Shown here: piece by piece, positions 10,427-21,399 of the stretch
Layout of the letters: each line of letters opens with the position of its first letter
Numbering within the stretch: position 1 is the stretch's first letter
Assembly: GCA_029204225.1 (NCBI GenBank)
Contig: CM055109.1
Span: 47,368,612-47,432,611 of the forward strand
Length of the DNA: 64,000 bases
Reading direction: 5' to 3'
Origin: Diphasiastrum complanatum
Lineage: Eukaryota; Streptophyta; Lycopodiopsida; Lycopodiales; Lycopodiaceae
The notes under the pieces: model-generated
What the model saw: the letters and a program-made list of their open reading frames with translations, nothing else
Told to the model about the DNA's origin: nothing
Databases searched by the model: none
Position numbers and translations under genes: made by a program

Positions 10427-11510
10427 TTATTGGGGACTTTTATTGGCTTCGCGTCGAATCTTAATTAAATGATACTGCACCTTCTCCATAAAGTCAAGGC
10501 GTGCAGTATTGAAATCCAAATTATGTGGCAGGAAACAACGGTGGGCTCCGACAACCCACTTGGAAGTTGTCCATGAGGTGAAGCGGGATTCCCAAGAGCC
10601 TCCTATCATAGCCGCACGGAAATACAGTCGAGCAATTGGCAGCTGATCTTTGATTTGCTCTGAGGCCATCGGCTTATTTGGATGAAATGCCAGGGTAGGA
10701 AGGCAATCGTCCCATTTGGTTGCCACTGACGCCAACAGAGTTAGATCTTTTGCAAACATTGCCGATTGTCGCACTGTTGGATCTGGAGAGTGGACGTACT
10801 CTCTCTGATATGCCTGTAAGGCCCGGTAGAAATCCACTAAAATATTCTAACCTGTATTCCCAGCCTGTCAGTGGAAAGCATTCATCTAATTTTGTAAGGA
10901 TGCACCAGGGAATAATTTATGCAAATTGTTCATCATGAACCAGACACCATGATTGAACCAAACAATGGAAGAGTTATGCTTGCACTTATCACCACATCTA
11001 CATTTGAAAAAATGTCTCTTCCAATTTCAGATTCTGGCTTGGTGCATATTCATCCTAAGGAAACCAGTGTCAAAGTGTCCATGAACTCGAGCCCAAGTTT
11101 GCTCATAAGGGCAATGAGAGGGTTCAAATAAGTTCATGCGAATGATATTGTCAAAGGCAACGGGTGTCTCAAGTGAAGTATTATTGTTTAGAGCGGCAAG
11201 TCTGCATGTTTGTACTTCTTTTTCATTCATATGTGCAGTTAAAGTCCAGAGTTCAATGGGTATGGGAGCAAGAAAGTTCACAATGGGTAAGCTCCAGAGT
11301 TTGAAAGCAGTACGAGCAGATTTGAACTCAATGGTTCAGCTAGGGAGCATGGGAATTTGATAGTTTTTAGCTTGGCAGAACTCAAAGGTAGATTGGTCTT
11401 CAATGTCACAGATATCTTGCGAAAAGATTTCAAGTTGTGAAACACTATCTTCATCCACTTTGAGTCAGCTTCTGATTTGTTGCAACCTTCTTGGAGCTTT
11501 TTTGCTTCTG
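10427..11510 (-). pseudogene. Unrecognised ORF relic between Gypsy-B internal region and its 3' LTR
   Basis: A minus-strand coding relic ends 50 bp before the Gypsy-B LTR. The best open piece (10427-10837, 136 codons) reads FYRALQAYQREYVHSPDPTV, later WVVGAHRCFLPHNLDFNTAR and ends RREANKSPQ. Going upstream there is a second piece (11027-11281: FLAPIPIELWTLTAHMNEKE) whose frame extends to about 11510 across scattered TGA and TAG codons. I recognise no protease, RT, RNase H or integrase motif, nor a known extra ORF. Its position just before the PPT suggests an additional 3' ORF of the retroelement, or captured host sequence. That reading is inference. Confidence 0.45.
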
Positions 11511-11559
11511 TCGCTTAGAGCCTTTGTTGACATATAGAGCCTGAGAGGAGAAAGTAGAC

Positions 11560-12209
11560 AAAGTGTCTTGACATCTTCTATTGTCTTCTTGCAGCAACAT
11601 AGTGATAACTCTAGTAAGAGTTAATTATGAGTGTGTTGATAGGATCATCACCTAGTTCTCATATGTAGAGGGCAAGCTTGAAAGCAATGTCATAATTGTG
11701 TCTTGATCGTCTATGACTGATCCAATTGCGGCCATCTGTTGCAAGAAAGAAATAGTGGATGATGTTGTTTATTTAAAGAAAATGAACATCAATCAATCAA
11801 TATTTAGAATACATTTTGAGCAATTTTGATGATCTACATAGTTAATTGAATGATAGTGAAGTGACTTGCTATCTTGCAAACATTTAAGATTGCTTTGATT
11901 GCTTGATCATAGTGATTATGGGAACAATTGCCACATAGTCAATTTAGATGCACTTAATATAGCCTAAATCCAAGGCTAGTCTTGATTGATTTGGTTATTT
12001 TGCAAACTCCAGTGCTCGATTGGTCTTGTTAGAAGTCTATCATTAATCTCAAATTTGATGTCTTGTATTTTGTCAATTTCATGTATTCAATAAGATTTCA
12101 TATTAATGTTGTTCATATATTACAGATCAAATATTTTTATTGTCGTCAAGCAACAAATATGTCATCTGCTGAAAAAATGTCACAAAACAGGTATTTACAT
12201 TGTACTATA
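11560..12209. other. No gene recognised; target site of Copia-3
   Basis: AT-rich sequence without a convincing coding frame on either strand. It ends in CTATA (12205-12209), the left copy of the Copia-3 target duplication. Confidence 0.6.
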
Positions 12210-12863
12210 TGTGAAGGATTTCAGATCATTCAAGATCCAATCCATGTCCCAAATCTTTGGTTACAATAAGGAGCAAACCAACAATCCTGCCAATGTAGAA
12301 AAATCAGCATCTATATACAAAATGAGATGCAAACTCTAAGAGATATTGATCAAACATCAACCAAAACATAAAATATGTTTGATGTCCGTACAATTACAGT
12401 ACCCTACTGTATTTCACACGTGTGGAACCGAAAATAGCAATAAATGATCATTCTACACACAAGATTGCAAGATAACACCAAGATAGTGCACCAATGAGTA
12501 GTAGAACCCAAAGGACACCATGTATAATGATGAAATGAGAGAGAAAAGAGAGAAGATGTGTCTCTCCACGAGTTACATCCTTTTATAGAGTTTCCAAACC
12601 CTATTTGGCCACTTGGCTTTCCCTCCAAAATGTAAACCCTACTATTTTTGGGTCTAGATTCAATGTACCCAAAGTTCAAATTTGAATCTCTCTCAAACTC
12701 GACTACCAACTTTCCCACACTTTCCAAAAGTGTTTATTGAATGTATTTAAAACTAATATAACTTCAAAAAGTTTATCTCTAAGTCTAAAATGAGTTTTGG
12801 CCTCTTATTGACAATTTACCAAAATGTGACTAAACTAGACTAAACTAGTTGAAATCTCTCACA
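12210..12863 (-). repeat. Copia-3 3' LTR
   Basis: 654 bp, TGTGAAGG to CTCTCACA on the plus strand. It contains a TATA-like TATAAAA (minus strand, 12581-12587). It is the copy adjoining the purine tract, hence 3'. Confidence 0.92.
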
Positions 12864-12877
12864 CTCCCTCTTCAACT
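12864..12877 (-). other. Copia-3 polypurine tract
   Basis: The minus strand reads GTTGAAGAGGGAG immediately before the LTR start TGTGAGAG, the expected place for plus-strand priming. Confidence 0.8.
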
Positions 12878-14491
12878 AGTTTTGGCATAGTTTTGACAAT
12901 AGAACTTTGATCCAACTTTAGAATGGTCTCCATCCTAAGTAGAGATCTTCTTTCTAAGGTTCTAAAGTATCTTTCATAATTGCTATAGAGAATAGTGTCC
13001 AAATTGGATGCTTCACTATTTCTTATATCAATTTTGCACATCAAGATATAACTAGAACATGAAGAACCAAATAGAATGTGAATGAAATGATTCCTCCATG
13101 TTTCAAACTTTGTACTCTCTAGAAAATTACAGCAACCAAACAATAAATGTGAGTGATGACCATTTGCTTGCTTGTGTCCTCCAACTTTGTCCTTTCTTGA
13201 TATGTCTCCACCATAAAACTCCATGAATGAGCCTCCATCTCCATCTTGCCACAAGAAACCATCAAACCTTGGAAATTCATGAGTAGGTGAGTACATTAAT
13301 GATGCAAATCCAGCACCACATGACTCCATAAACCAAGTAGGTTGCACTAGTCCATCTTCAAGATCTACTTGACACAAGAAAATGACCATGAATTCACCAA
13401 AACTCGACAATCACCAAGTATTGGCACCAAGTAGCTCAACACTTAAGAACTTGATCATGGATAAGTGATATAATGAGCCTCCATTAGCCTCATTTCCATC
13501 AGCAAAACCAGCCAAGAATGCTAGTACAACTCCAACAATAAGATATTGCAAGACAATGTAGCTAGTTTCTCCATATCTTGACAATTTGCACACATCCACA
13601 TGAAATAGCTCAAACATGAGATAGAACAAGTAAAGTAAACCTGAACAAAACTTCCTTGCTGATCCTTTGACCTTACTTGAGTCTTCAATAAGCTGCAAAA
13701 CATATCCATAACATCTTTTCCAAATAACCTTCCTTTGATGCTCTTGACTAGCTCCAAATTGCCACCTTTCCTTTTGTGTTGTTGAAGCCCTTTGAGACCA
13801 ACCTCTTGGTCTTCCTCTTGACCATCAAAGTCATTGAACAAACTTTGTTTTCCAGATCCATTACTTGCTTTTCCATTATGAAAAATATGAGAACCAATAT
13901 CCACTTGCATAGCATCATCTACACAAGAAAATTCTTCAAAACATGTGAATAAAGCAAAGTGTGTCGCTTCCACTTGCTTACCTTTCTCTTGATCATCAAA
14001 GATATCAAATATATGAATATCTTTAGACCTGAACCTCTGAAAATACTCCCTAGATCCAAAAGATCTCATCAATGCTTGATCTCAAATTTCCACAAAGGTT
14101 AGTGAAAACAATGTCACCAATGTCACCATCATAAATCAAAAGATAGATTCCAAACTTTCCATCCAACATGAAGTAGAGTAGGTGAATATGAGTATCAAAA
14201 CTAATAAATCCAGTCCTCTTGAGCCCATAACAAACCTCAATAAGCTCACCAATGAGATCTCCCTTGTCTTGAAAAAATTGCCTCTCGATTTGCTCAATGT
14301 AGTCTTCTCCAACCAACCTTTTGCCATCTCGATCATGAGTGATCAATTCACAATCATAGAATCCTTTGAGTTGATGAAGAGATGCGAGATCCATGCCTTG
14401 GATCTTCCCAAGAACCAATCTTCCATTGCTCTTTCCTTCATAAGAGTCCCTCTTAATGATTGCATCATAAGAAGTAGAAACCTCAAAAACA
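12878..14491 (-). other. Copia-3 region replacing pol: unrecognised, with several long open frames
   Basis: Where integrase and reverse transcriptase should be, the minus strand has four sizeable open frames: 14050-14559 (169 codons), 13521-14072 (183), 13411-13698 (95) and 12859-13410 (183, ending in the PPT). None shows a D-D-35-E integrase, a YVDD polymerase box or an RNase H signature. The first frame has a weak echo of RT order, with CYGLKRTG at codons 110-117 and YLLIYDGDIGDIVFTN at 139-154, but the catalytic YVDD is not there. The sequence may be a captured host segment or a pol region decayed beyond reading. The young LTRs argue against simple decay after insertion. Confidence 0.5.
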
Positions 14492-16420
14492 TTAGAAGCC
14501 ATGAAAAATATGATTATTACCTTCAACATAAGGATGATTGAAGTACTCTCTTTTTTCAAACAAGCTACTCAATGTTTTAGATAATGAATCATATGATAAT
14601 GATTCTTCCTCACTATCATTCACAATGACATCATTCAAAGTACATCCTACTTTGAACTCTTCACATACTTCTCTTCTTCTTGACTTGTGACTATCTCCCT
14701 CACTAAGTCTCTTGATAGAACCATTTGATCTACTCTCTTTATGAAGACATGTGACTCCACTTGCTGGAAAAATGACTTTCTTGGAATCATAACAAAAGAA
14801 TGTAGAAGAACCACCTCCTTCATGCATGCACCTAGCAACATCCTTTTCCATATGATCAAAAAAATCATTAACAACAATCTTTTCCAAGGAAGAACCTTCA
14901 CCTCCATTGATGAAGTTAGCTCTTTCCTTACCTTTTGCATGCTTGCACTTGCCATGAAGAACCATTGAAACACCATCATTATCCTCAAGGCTAGCCAAGT
15001 TAGCACAAAGATGAACATCTCCAAGAAGCATATTAGATCTTGACCTGTATCTAGCATAAGGAAGCTTGTTAGACTTTGCATAAGATCCACCAATCTTATT
15101 GATGCTAAAAGGTAACTTTGGAAAGTTGAGACCAATATCCTTTTTCATTCCATCCTTTTTGTTAGCCATAACAAAAGCATCAAGCCTGAAAAGTCTACCT
15201 TGTCTATTGCCCCTAGCAACCAAGATTTTTTCCTTTGTAATGAAACAAACATCACCACCAAACTTTACCATGTATCCTTTCTCTATCATTTGACCAACAC
15301 TTAGCAAATTCTTTAAAAGTGAAGGAATGTAAAGAACACCATCAAGTCTTGCTTTCCTATTAGCAGAGAGACAAATAGGAATTGAACCAATACCTTTGAT
15401 CACACACTCACCACCATTGGCCATGTGAATTGCTTTCTTGGCTCCATCATAAGTGACCAAAGAAGTAAAGAACTCCTTGTGACTAGTCATGTGTGGGCTA
15501 GCTCCACTATCAATCCACCATGAATCTTTGTCACCTTCACTTGATATTAGACTTGAAAAACACATCAAAAGAGAATCACCACCACCTAGATCCTCATCAT
15601 TAGTAGTAAAGTTGATTTGCTTGCTACCTTCATCTCTTTGCTTCTTCAAACATTCATTAGCAAAATGCCCTTTGATTCCACAATAAAAGTATTTCAACTT
15701 AGACTTATCTTTCTTTTTGCCAAAAGAAGAAGTCTCACCTTGATCTTGCCCTTTAGACCACTTGCCTTTGCCTTTGCCTTTGCCCTTGCCTTTGATGAAC
15801 ATAGCATCCTCTTCATAATGAGATGTCGATGTAGATCCACCTCCTCTTGATTGAAGCCTATACTCATTCACCAAGATCTCTTGAAAATCCACAATACTTG
15901 GCAAAGTCTTTTGAATAGCAAAACTTTGAACAAGATTAGCATGATCATCCAACAAGCCATGAAGTATAACTTGAACAAGTTCTACCTCCTTAATGCTTTC
16001 ATCAATACATGCTAACTCATCATTGAATGCTTTAACCCTCAAAACAAAAGCATGAGTACTCTCTTCCTTCTTATGCAAACTTTGAAAGATTTGCCTCCTA
16101 AGAGTAAGCACTCTTGATGTAGACTTGGATTCATAAAGCTTCTTCAAAGCTTCCCAAGCCTCCAAAGATGATGTGCACTTACCAAATTCCTTGAGAAGTT
16201 CATTCGTAACATTCATCTTGATCATGTGTAGAGATTTCTTTGCTCTCTTGTCATACCTCACTTGATCTTCTTGAGTTGCTGGTCTCTCCTCCAAACCTAC
16301 AACAATCTCCATCAACTCATTCATCTCCAATAAGGACTCCATCCTCACCTTCCAAGTATAATAGTTGATTGAGGTAAGCCTATCATTGCTCTCCAACATA
16401 AAGCCTCCACTTGTAGCCAT
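14492..16420 (-). CDS. Copia-3 Gag-protease polyprotein with unrecognised C-terminal extension
   Basis: An intact 642-codon frame. Residues 1-200 form a UBN2-type Gag (SSLEAWEALKKLYESKSTSR, LHGLLDDHANLVQSFAIQK). Residues 210-235 are a Lys/Gly repeat (GKGKGKGKGK). A zinc knuckle near 243-256 reads YFYCGIKGHFANEC, so its first Cys is replaced by Tyr. The protease carries WWIDSGASPHMTS near 302-314 and ends with LYIPSLLKNLLSVGQMI near 363-379. The next block, GRLFRLDAFV, is where the Gag-pre-integrase domain usually begins. The frame instead continues about 225 codons through serine-rich sequence (for example KIVVNDFFDHMEKDVARCMH) that I do not recognise. Start: MATSGGF matches the start of the related Copia-1 Gag. 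Confidence 0.88.
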   Translation of the reverse strand: MATSGGFMLESNDRLTSINYYTWKVRMESLLEMNELMEIVVGLEERPATQEDQVRYDKRAKKSLHMIKMNVTNELLKEFGKCTSSLEAWEALKKLYESKSTSRVLTLRRQIFQSLHKKEESTHAFVLRVKAFNDELACIDESIKEVELVQVILHGLLDDHANLVQSFAIQKTLPSIVDFQEILVNEYRLQSRGGGSTSTSHYEEDAMFIKGKGKGKGKGKWSKGQDQGETSSFGKKKDKSKLKYFYCGIKGHFANECLKKQRDEGSKQINFTTNDEDLGGGDSLLMCFSSLISSEGDKDSWWIDSGASPHMTSHKEFFTSLVTYDGAKKAIHMANGGECVIKGIGSIPICLSANRKARLDGVLYIPSLLKNLLSVGQMIEKGYMVKFGGDVCFITKEKILVARGNRQGRLFRLDAFVMANKKDGMKKDIGLNFPKLPFSINKIGGSYAKSNKLPYARYRSRSNMLLGDVHLCANLASLEDNDGVSMVLHGKCKHAKGKERANFINGGEGSSLEKIVVNDFFDHMEKDVARCMHEGGGSSTFFCYDSKKVIFPASGVTCLHKESRSNGSIKRLSEGDSHKSRRREVCEEFKVGCTLNDVIVNDSEEESLSYDSLSKTLSSLFEKREYFNHPYVEGNNHIFHGF

Positions 16421-17009
16421 GTTGAAGTGACCTGATCTTCTCTTTCAACATGTTCCAATGCAGAAAGCACTCTCTTGAATGTCAACAATTGAACTCAAGA
16501 AGAAATCACAAAGATATGGAACCTCTCAAATCTCTTCTAGCACTTCTAACTAGAAAATCAACACATAGAATAGTGAAATTTTGATCAACCTATGATCTAT
16601 CCTCAATCTAATGATTCTTGCCACTTTCTAAGATTGAAACACACTCAAATGAAGTTCAGTAACCTCACAAACTAGAGATCCAATCAAAATTAGGGTTTTG
16701 ACAAAATCACAAAAAATTGAATATCTCAAATTCTACATGCAATTTCTAGAAACTTGGTATATCTTCTTGTAGACTCCAATGGGAACTTCATAATGCACCA
16801 AATATCATCTAAATCCAGTAAACCAAGTGTGAAATCGGAATTGATCAAGTATATAACCCTATATTGACTTTTGACCTACAAAAGATCAATTCTACACATG
16901 CAAAAATGCTGATTTTTGAGTAGAGATCAATCTAGCATGCTCTAGCATTGGTAACTCCTCCAAATACTTGCTAAAGATGGCTGATCCTTTCATAACCTGA
17001 AATACAATA

Positions 17010-17021
17010 GCTCTGATACCA
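17010..17021 (-). other. Copia-3 primer binding site, tRNA-Met type
   Basis: The minus strand reads TGGTATCAGAGC, directly adjoining the 5' LTR end at 17022 with no gap. Confidence 0.92.
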
Positions 17022-17675
17022 TGTGAAGGATTTCAGATCATTCAAGATCCAATCCATGTCCCAAATCTTTGGTTACAATAAGGAGCAAACCAACAATCCT
17101 GCCAATGTAGAAAAATCAGCATCTACATACAAAATGAGATGCAAACTCTAAGAGATATTGATCAAACATCAACCAAAACATAAAATATGTTTGATGTCTG
17201 TACAATTACACTACCCTACTGTATTTCACACGTGTGGAACCGAAAATAGCAATAAATGATCATTCTACACACAAGATTGCAAGATAACACCAAGATAGTG
17301 CACCAATGAGTAGTAGAACCCAAAGAGAACCATGTATAATGATGAAATGAGAGAGAAAAGAGAGAAGATGTGTCTCTCCACGAGTTACATCCTTTTATAG
17401 AGTTTCCAAACCCTATTTGGCCACTTGGCTTTCTCCCCAAAATGTAAACCCTACTATTTTTGGGTCTAGATTCAATGTACCCAAAGTTCAAATTTGAATC
17501 TCTCTCAAACTCGACTACCAACTTTCCCACACTTTCCAAAAGTGTTTATCAAATGTATTTTAAACTAATATAACTTCAAAAAGTTTATCTCTAAGTCTAA
17601 AATGAGTTTTGGCCTCTTATTGACAATTTACCAAAATGTGACTAAACTAGACTAAACTAGTTGAAATCTCTCACA
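17022..17675 (-). repeat. Copia-3 5' LTR (promoter LTR)
   Basis: 654 bp, same ends as the 3' copy. TATAAAA on the minus strand at 17393-17399 is the probable promoter box, placing transcription start inside the LTR, followed by a CT/GA-rich leader. Confidence 0.92.
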
Positions 17676-18240
17676 CTATATATGAAATAATATGTACTTA
17701 TGATATGGACATGTAGCATTGTGTGTTGCATATGACATTTTTTTTTGTGAATGCTCAAAGCACAACGCCTCCACGAGATTTCATAGGATCAGAGATCTTA
17801 GAGAGAGTGAAAGCCATTCAGAAAATAGAGATAGTTATTTAATCTATAACTAGCTAAGTAAGATCACTACTGCGCCATTACTATAAACCATTCTTGGGCA
17901 CAAGATCGTGATCTGATCATTGTATTCACAACTGCTTGATTCAGATTCTCTATTATTCTTATGTGTATTGTGCTATGAATGCTTTATGATAATTCTCTTT
18001 CTCTATTGACACACACTCAATTCGGAATGTCTGATTTTGAAGGAAGCATGGTTGTCTTAGACGCCTAATTATTCGCTCCCTTCATGGTTGTCTCTGACAC
18101 CTACTAAGACATTCCTACATTCAATCTAAGTCAATGTCGTTGTTGTAGTTTTGGTAAAGTTCTTGTAAAGTTCTCTATGTTGGACCTGGGTTTTTTATTC
18201 CGCACCTAATTGATTCGTGAGAACCCCAATAGAAATTAGT
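17676..18240. other. No gene recognised
   Basis: It begins with the right CTATA copy of the Copia-3 target duplication. The rest is AT-rich and without a coding signal on either strand; short words such as CACTACTGCGCCATT recur near 21325 after the other Copia LTR. Confidence 0.5.
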
Positions 18241-19521
18241 ATAAAAAAAGAGTACGACAAAAAGATACATTGTGAGTGTAAGCAGTGCAGATGATTTAAA
18301 ATTCGACCGAGACGAATTGTGGCACAACATTTGTGGAAGTGTGGAAAGCATGCTTATACTTTTGCTCTCGTGCGGGATAATACATTGGTGTCAACCTCTT
18401 GCACAATTGATAAGCTTATCAACAAGATAAGAAATATTGATTTTAGATCATCTTTAGCATTGGATAAAAGTCTAATTGATAATTTTATTTATGAGGTCAT
18501 TGGTGACTACACACCAAGTAATGTGGAGGTTATGCATATTCCTATGTCTCATATATCCGCTCACTCCACCAGACTTAACATTGAACCTGCTTGCATGGAT
18601 TCTGATCATCCCATAGTGTCATCACACATAGATTATATCCAATCCACAACACCTTGTGAAAATCATATCAAAAGCTCTATCCATCTTATCACGTCATCGC
18701 ATACAGATATTGTGCATCCCATCACCCTCAACGTAAATCATACAGATTCTTCTGTCTTAGCTACTCCATTAAAAAAAAAAACACGACTTGGACGTATTTT
18801 GACAAGATTTGAAAATGAACAAAGTCTTTTATGTACTATCGACTTGTCCAAAAATGTTTTAAATTCGTTGATCGAGTCTCCTCTTCCTCCTCATCTACAT
18901 GCATTAGTTAAGCCGTTTGATAGAAAGAAATATTTATGTTGGCTTGATATGGTACCACTACCCCTATGTGGGACATCATTTTCATATTGGGGCCATATGT
19001 ACATAATTAAGCCTAGTGAATGATTTCCTAATGCCAGATTATATTAAATTGCCTTGACTAGCAGTGATATCCCTTTGATTAGTGTTGTCACATTAATGCC
19101 ATATGCGAGACCTCAATACAATTGGGGTGATTGGCATGCTCTATGTCGCCACCAATGGAGAATGCAAATATATGGTTTAAATTCCAATGCTTGTTCTTTG
19201 GAAGAGAGGTGCATGCAAGGAAAAAGTGTTTCGAAAGCACATCATATGTACATCGATGGGCGTCTAGAAATACATGGAAACATCGCTGCATATATAAATA
19301 GTTCTATTTGTCACCCTTCATTAAGTAATTGTGACTTTGAAGAATGCACCAATGGAAAAGAAGACTATTTCCCTAGATATGTGAAAGCTACATATGTAAT
19401 GGTTTGTGCGATTAGACCTATTAAATGTGGTGAAGAACTATTCATCAACTATAACTTCAATCATCCTTTACCAAGATGTGTACAAAAAGTTTTGAGCCAA
19501 GCACAGCCATGTGCATTGTAA
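18241..19521 (+). pseudogene. SET-domain protein pseudogene
   Basis: One reading frame runs from about 18241 to 19521 with in-frame stops at 18292-18294 (TGA), 19021-19023 (TGA) and 19045-19047 (TAA). The C-terminal 80 residues look like the end of a SET lysine-methyltransferase domain: YIDGRLEIHGNIAAYINSS, then NCDFEE, then IRPIKCGEELFINYNF. These correspond to the G-N-x-A-R-F-I-N-H-S, N-C and G-E-E-L-x-x-x-Y boxes. The usual Asn-His-Ser is Asn-Ser-Ser, which would impair catalysis. The N-terminal end has CECKQC followed by HLWKCGKHAY, resembling the small Cys/His transposase-associated domain of CACTA-type proteins, though weakly. The middle 200 residues are unrecognised. The frame ends about 100 bp before a (GA)n tract. 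Confidence 0.6.
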
Positions 19522-19614
19522 GTACCTAATAATCTCGTACATTGGAGTATTGGATATCCATGTCAAGGACTATTCTGAATCCTTCATACATGACATGGAC
19601 ATAACGGTGAGGGC

Positions 19615-20470
<856 letters not shown>

Positions 20471-20479
20471 GGATCCACA

Positions 20480-20490
20480 TTAAGGGGGAG
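20480..20490 (+). other. Copia-5 polypurine tract
   Basis: TTAAGGGGGAG directly before the LTR start TGTTAGATTT. Confidence 0.85.
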
Positions 20491-21330
20491 TGTTAGATTT
20501 CTTATGCTCAGGCTTAAACGAATCGTTCAAGTAATGAGCATCCTAAAAACCGAAGACCGACAACATGTTTTCGGGCCTTCACATTTTTCCTTTTGAGATT
20601 TCTTGTGCCTTAAACGTTTTTAGGCACCTTCTCCTTTTTTCATCTTTTTTGCAACTTCGCGAAAAATGCGACACAATGGCCAAGTAGCCAAAATGCCTTA
20701 GAAATCATTTTTAAGACACGTTCTCCTTTTTTTTGTCTTTTTTGCTGTCTTTAATCTAAGGCACCTTCGCCTTCTACACTGCCTTTAATCTAAGGCACCT
20801 TTAGCTTTTTCGCCTTTTTGGCTTCTTCGCTGCCTTCAGTGCAAGGCTGGCCAGAATGCCTTAGAAACCATTATTAAGGCATGTTCCTTTTTTGCCTTCT
20901 TCGCTGCCTTAAGTCTACAGGCGCCTTAGGTATTTATAGACCTTAAGTCTAAGGGCACCTTCAGGAGTTGCATACCTTTAGTCTAAAATTTTTCGGTTTT
21001 TTCGCATTTTTGCTACATTCGCAGACCGACGTTGCCAACTTATTATCAACCCTAAAATAGCTGGAGAAACAAATATCCTAAGGGCGGTTACCAACTTTGT
21101 ATAGATGCAGAACTGGAGTAAATGGCAGTTAAGGCATAAGATATTTCTCTCTCGACATTTGTAAATATATATACTAGCTGAATCAAGCTATGTAAGTGTT
21201 AATTGAATTTCTCTTTCAATTAGAGTTTTCTGTAGCCAGTGTTATCACGCTCAGCAAGCTTAAGTTATTACTTCAAGCTATTGTAGTCATTGTTGATATT
21301 AATCAGAGTGCAATTTTTGTCTCACTACTG
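20491..21330 (+). mobile_element. Copia-5 3' LTR (right end uncertain)
   Basis: It begins with TG immediately after the PPT. The first half contains degenerate internal repeats (see the repeat at 20560-20980). The right half has TCTCTTTCAATTAGAG and other LTR-leader-like sequence. No second LTR copy is in the window, so the right edge is an estimate. Confidence 0.6.
20560..20980. repeat. Degenerate short repeats inside Copia-5 LTR
   Basis: Words such as TTTAATCTAAGGCACCTT (twice, near 20752 and 20791), ATGCCTTAGAAA and CTTCGCTGCCTT recur with changes in between. They form an irregular tandem array in the LTR promoter half. Confidence 0.6.
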
Positions 21331-21399
21331 CGTCATTCATTTGAGCATTCTGTATGAATTATTCTACTTGAATAGTTGTGTTGCTAACTGTTGCATTTC

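Larger units (their letters stand above)
12210..17675 (-). mobile_element. Copia-3: complete non-autonomous LTR retrotransposon (gag-protease only)
   Basis: A structurally complete element on the minus strand. LTRs are at 12210-12863 and 17022-17675, each 654 bp and bounded by TG/CA. About eleven differences separate them by eye, so they are roughly 98 percent identical. CTATA flanks both outer edges (12205-12209 and 17676-17680), a perfect 5-bp target duplication. The tRNA-Met PBS at 17010-17021 and a purine tract at 12864-12877 are in the right places. The internal 4.1 kb codes for Gag and an aspartic protease but shows no convincing integrase, reverse transcriptase or RNase H. Replication would therefore need enzymes from another copia element. 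Copia-1 has a related Gag, so a partner of that family existed. Confidence 0.9.
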
